Below the pieces are notes generated by a model. The model saw nothing but the letters and a program-made list of their open reading frames with translations, did no database searches and was not told the origin of the DNA. A DNA stretch of 64,000 nt from Toxonevra muliebris. Lineage: Eukaryota; Arthropoda; Insecta; Diptera; Pallopteridae. Numbering within the stretch: position 1 is the first letter of the stretch; each line of letters starts with the position of its first letter. This document shows, one piece after another, positions 62,788-64,000 of the stretch. The position numbers were made by a program, and so were the translations under genes. The DNA lies in contig OY829326.1 of the NCBI GenBank assembly GCA_963691655.1, positions 38,095,989 through 38,159,988 on the forward strand, in the 5' to 3' direction.

Positions 62788-64000
62788 CTGAAAGAATCGA
62801 ATGGAAAAATAATTCAATAATGTTTACGGAAATTGCAGATAATGCAAAAATGATAACAACAACAAAAACATATACATACGTAATTTAGATAAAATATTGT
62901 AGTAATAAATGATGGCAGGCAAACAAAGGAAGCTTTAATACATAAACGCGCACACATTTGTATTTTAGTACGTATGAATGAACTGAAATTGGCATCAACC
63001 CAACTACCGAAGAAATGGCGCCACAGCCAATTTGGTAGCATATTAAGTAGCTACCACACGTGCACTATGACAATGTGCATGAATGTCTGATCAGTGATCA
63101 TTACACCCAGAAGTAGGCAGAGATATATACTCGTAAGTGATATTAAGTAATTGCAGAATTTGTTTAATTTGCGTAACTATTATATTACAAATAAATGATG
63201 AAGTATATAGGTATGTGAACATATGTGTGTGTGGGTAAATATGATAATGCCTTCCTATGATAATGGTTGAGCTTAAAAAAAATACTCAATTCGCTGCCAT
63301 AATTTAATATTACATTCAATTGCTTTAGCATAATTATAATTATACCTACTACTAAATATGCTATTGTAATTAAAGTTTCCGGTACAGGTTTCAAAGCGTC
63401 CAAAGGCATCAAGTTAGACATAAATACATGCATATGCGTTATTACATACATAAATCCAAAAATAGCTTTAAAAAATAAAGTATGTCTTTACAACATAAAT
63501 TTTTGAATAAAACTTGTAAAAAGTGCACAAAAACCTTGACCCATTTTGCTAGACCAACTATTTTCATCATTAGAAATCTTTCACTTTATGAACTTTAAAT
63601 ATTGAACTATTTTCATTTACATTCAATTCAAGCAATGGAATAATGTCAAAGTTTTCAGCATAGCAACAAAATATATTTTTTAAAACTCGCAATTCACTTT
63701 ATGCAAATATTCGTACTTATTCCATAATAATACAATTTATTGTATTTAAACACGCTACACTATCGGAGGGAAGTAATACACTTTAGCTAGCTGAAACATA
63801 AAAATTGAGAAATGAATCAAATTGAAATTCGTTGCAGCCTTTATTCAAACCACAAAAAATCTCCCAAAATAATGTTTTACTAAAGGGGAGTCGGAGGTTT
63901 ATCTGGTCAAAAAAGTATTTTATTTAAATTTACAGTCTTTTCAGCAAAACGTGCACGGCCTTCAAAAAATGCGCCATATAATTTTTTTTGCCGAATATGG
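62788..64000. other. Intron or 5' region of AcCoAS
   Basis: Begins with the acceptor of the last-but-four AcCoAS exon (minus strand) and continues to the window edge. I found no stretch resembling the missing N-terminal coding part. The DNA is AT-rich with a few short GT/CA runs and no recognised repeat. Confidence 0.5.

Overview
The window is nuclear DNA from a higher (cyclorrhaphan) fly. The genes have many small exons separated by introns of about 50-70 nt plus a few kilobase-sized ones, all splice junctions are GT-AG, the intergenic DNA is AT-rich, and the proteins resemble Drosophila ones throughout. Abundant mariner, MITE, SINE and non-LTR relics and the expanded intergenic DNA suggest a tephritid-like fruit fly. 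The family assignment is an inference; the order is well supported.

Layout: (1) 1-8792 is non-coding or 5'-intronic DNA with decayed mobile elements. (2) 8793-20482 (+) holds Nedd4, a C2-WW-WW-WW-HECT ubiquitin ligase. Its 18 visible coding exons join into an unbroken 1025-codon frame, stop included; the exon with the start codon was not found. (3) 21.1-28.9 kb is an intergenic repeat field. (4) 28897-35616 (+) is Mdr65, a full-length P-glycoprotein/ABCB transporter (11 exons, 1294 aa). (5) 35.6-43.2 kb is a second repeat field with a tRNA-derived SINE, an RTE-type reverse-transcriptase relic and a 382-bp foldback. (6) 43224-50811 (+) is a tandem Mdr65 paralogue (12 exons, 1301 aa), probably the counterpart of Drosophila CG10226. 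(7) 50.8-53 kb holds a decayed mariner split by a SINE with a perfect 12-bp target duplication. (8) 53021-56171 (-) is TM9SF3 (8 exons, 583 aa). (9) 56.2-60.8 kb holds a non-LTR relic and two inverted-repeat elements. (10) 60849-62787 (-) holds the last five exons of acetyl-CoA synthetase (AcCoAS), whose 5' part lies outside the visible exons.

The genes do not form a pathway: membrane-protein ubiquitination, xenobiotic efflux (two tandem pumps), secretory-pathway membrane protein handling and acetyl-CoA supply. From memory, their D. melanogaster orthologues lie on chromosome arm 3L, so this is probably Muller element D with rearranged order.

I found no clearly new molecular system. The observations most worth testing are a possible HECT-less Nedd4 mRNA made by intronic polyadenylation, a 32-bp duplication of the Nedd4 splice donor that splits the catalytic-cysteine codon, a 63-nt stop-free frame-preserving intron in the Mdr65 linker, the long foldback just upstream of the second transporter gene, and a SINE family with three traces in the window.
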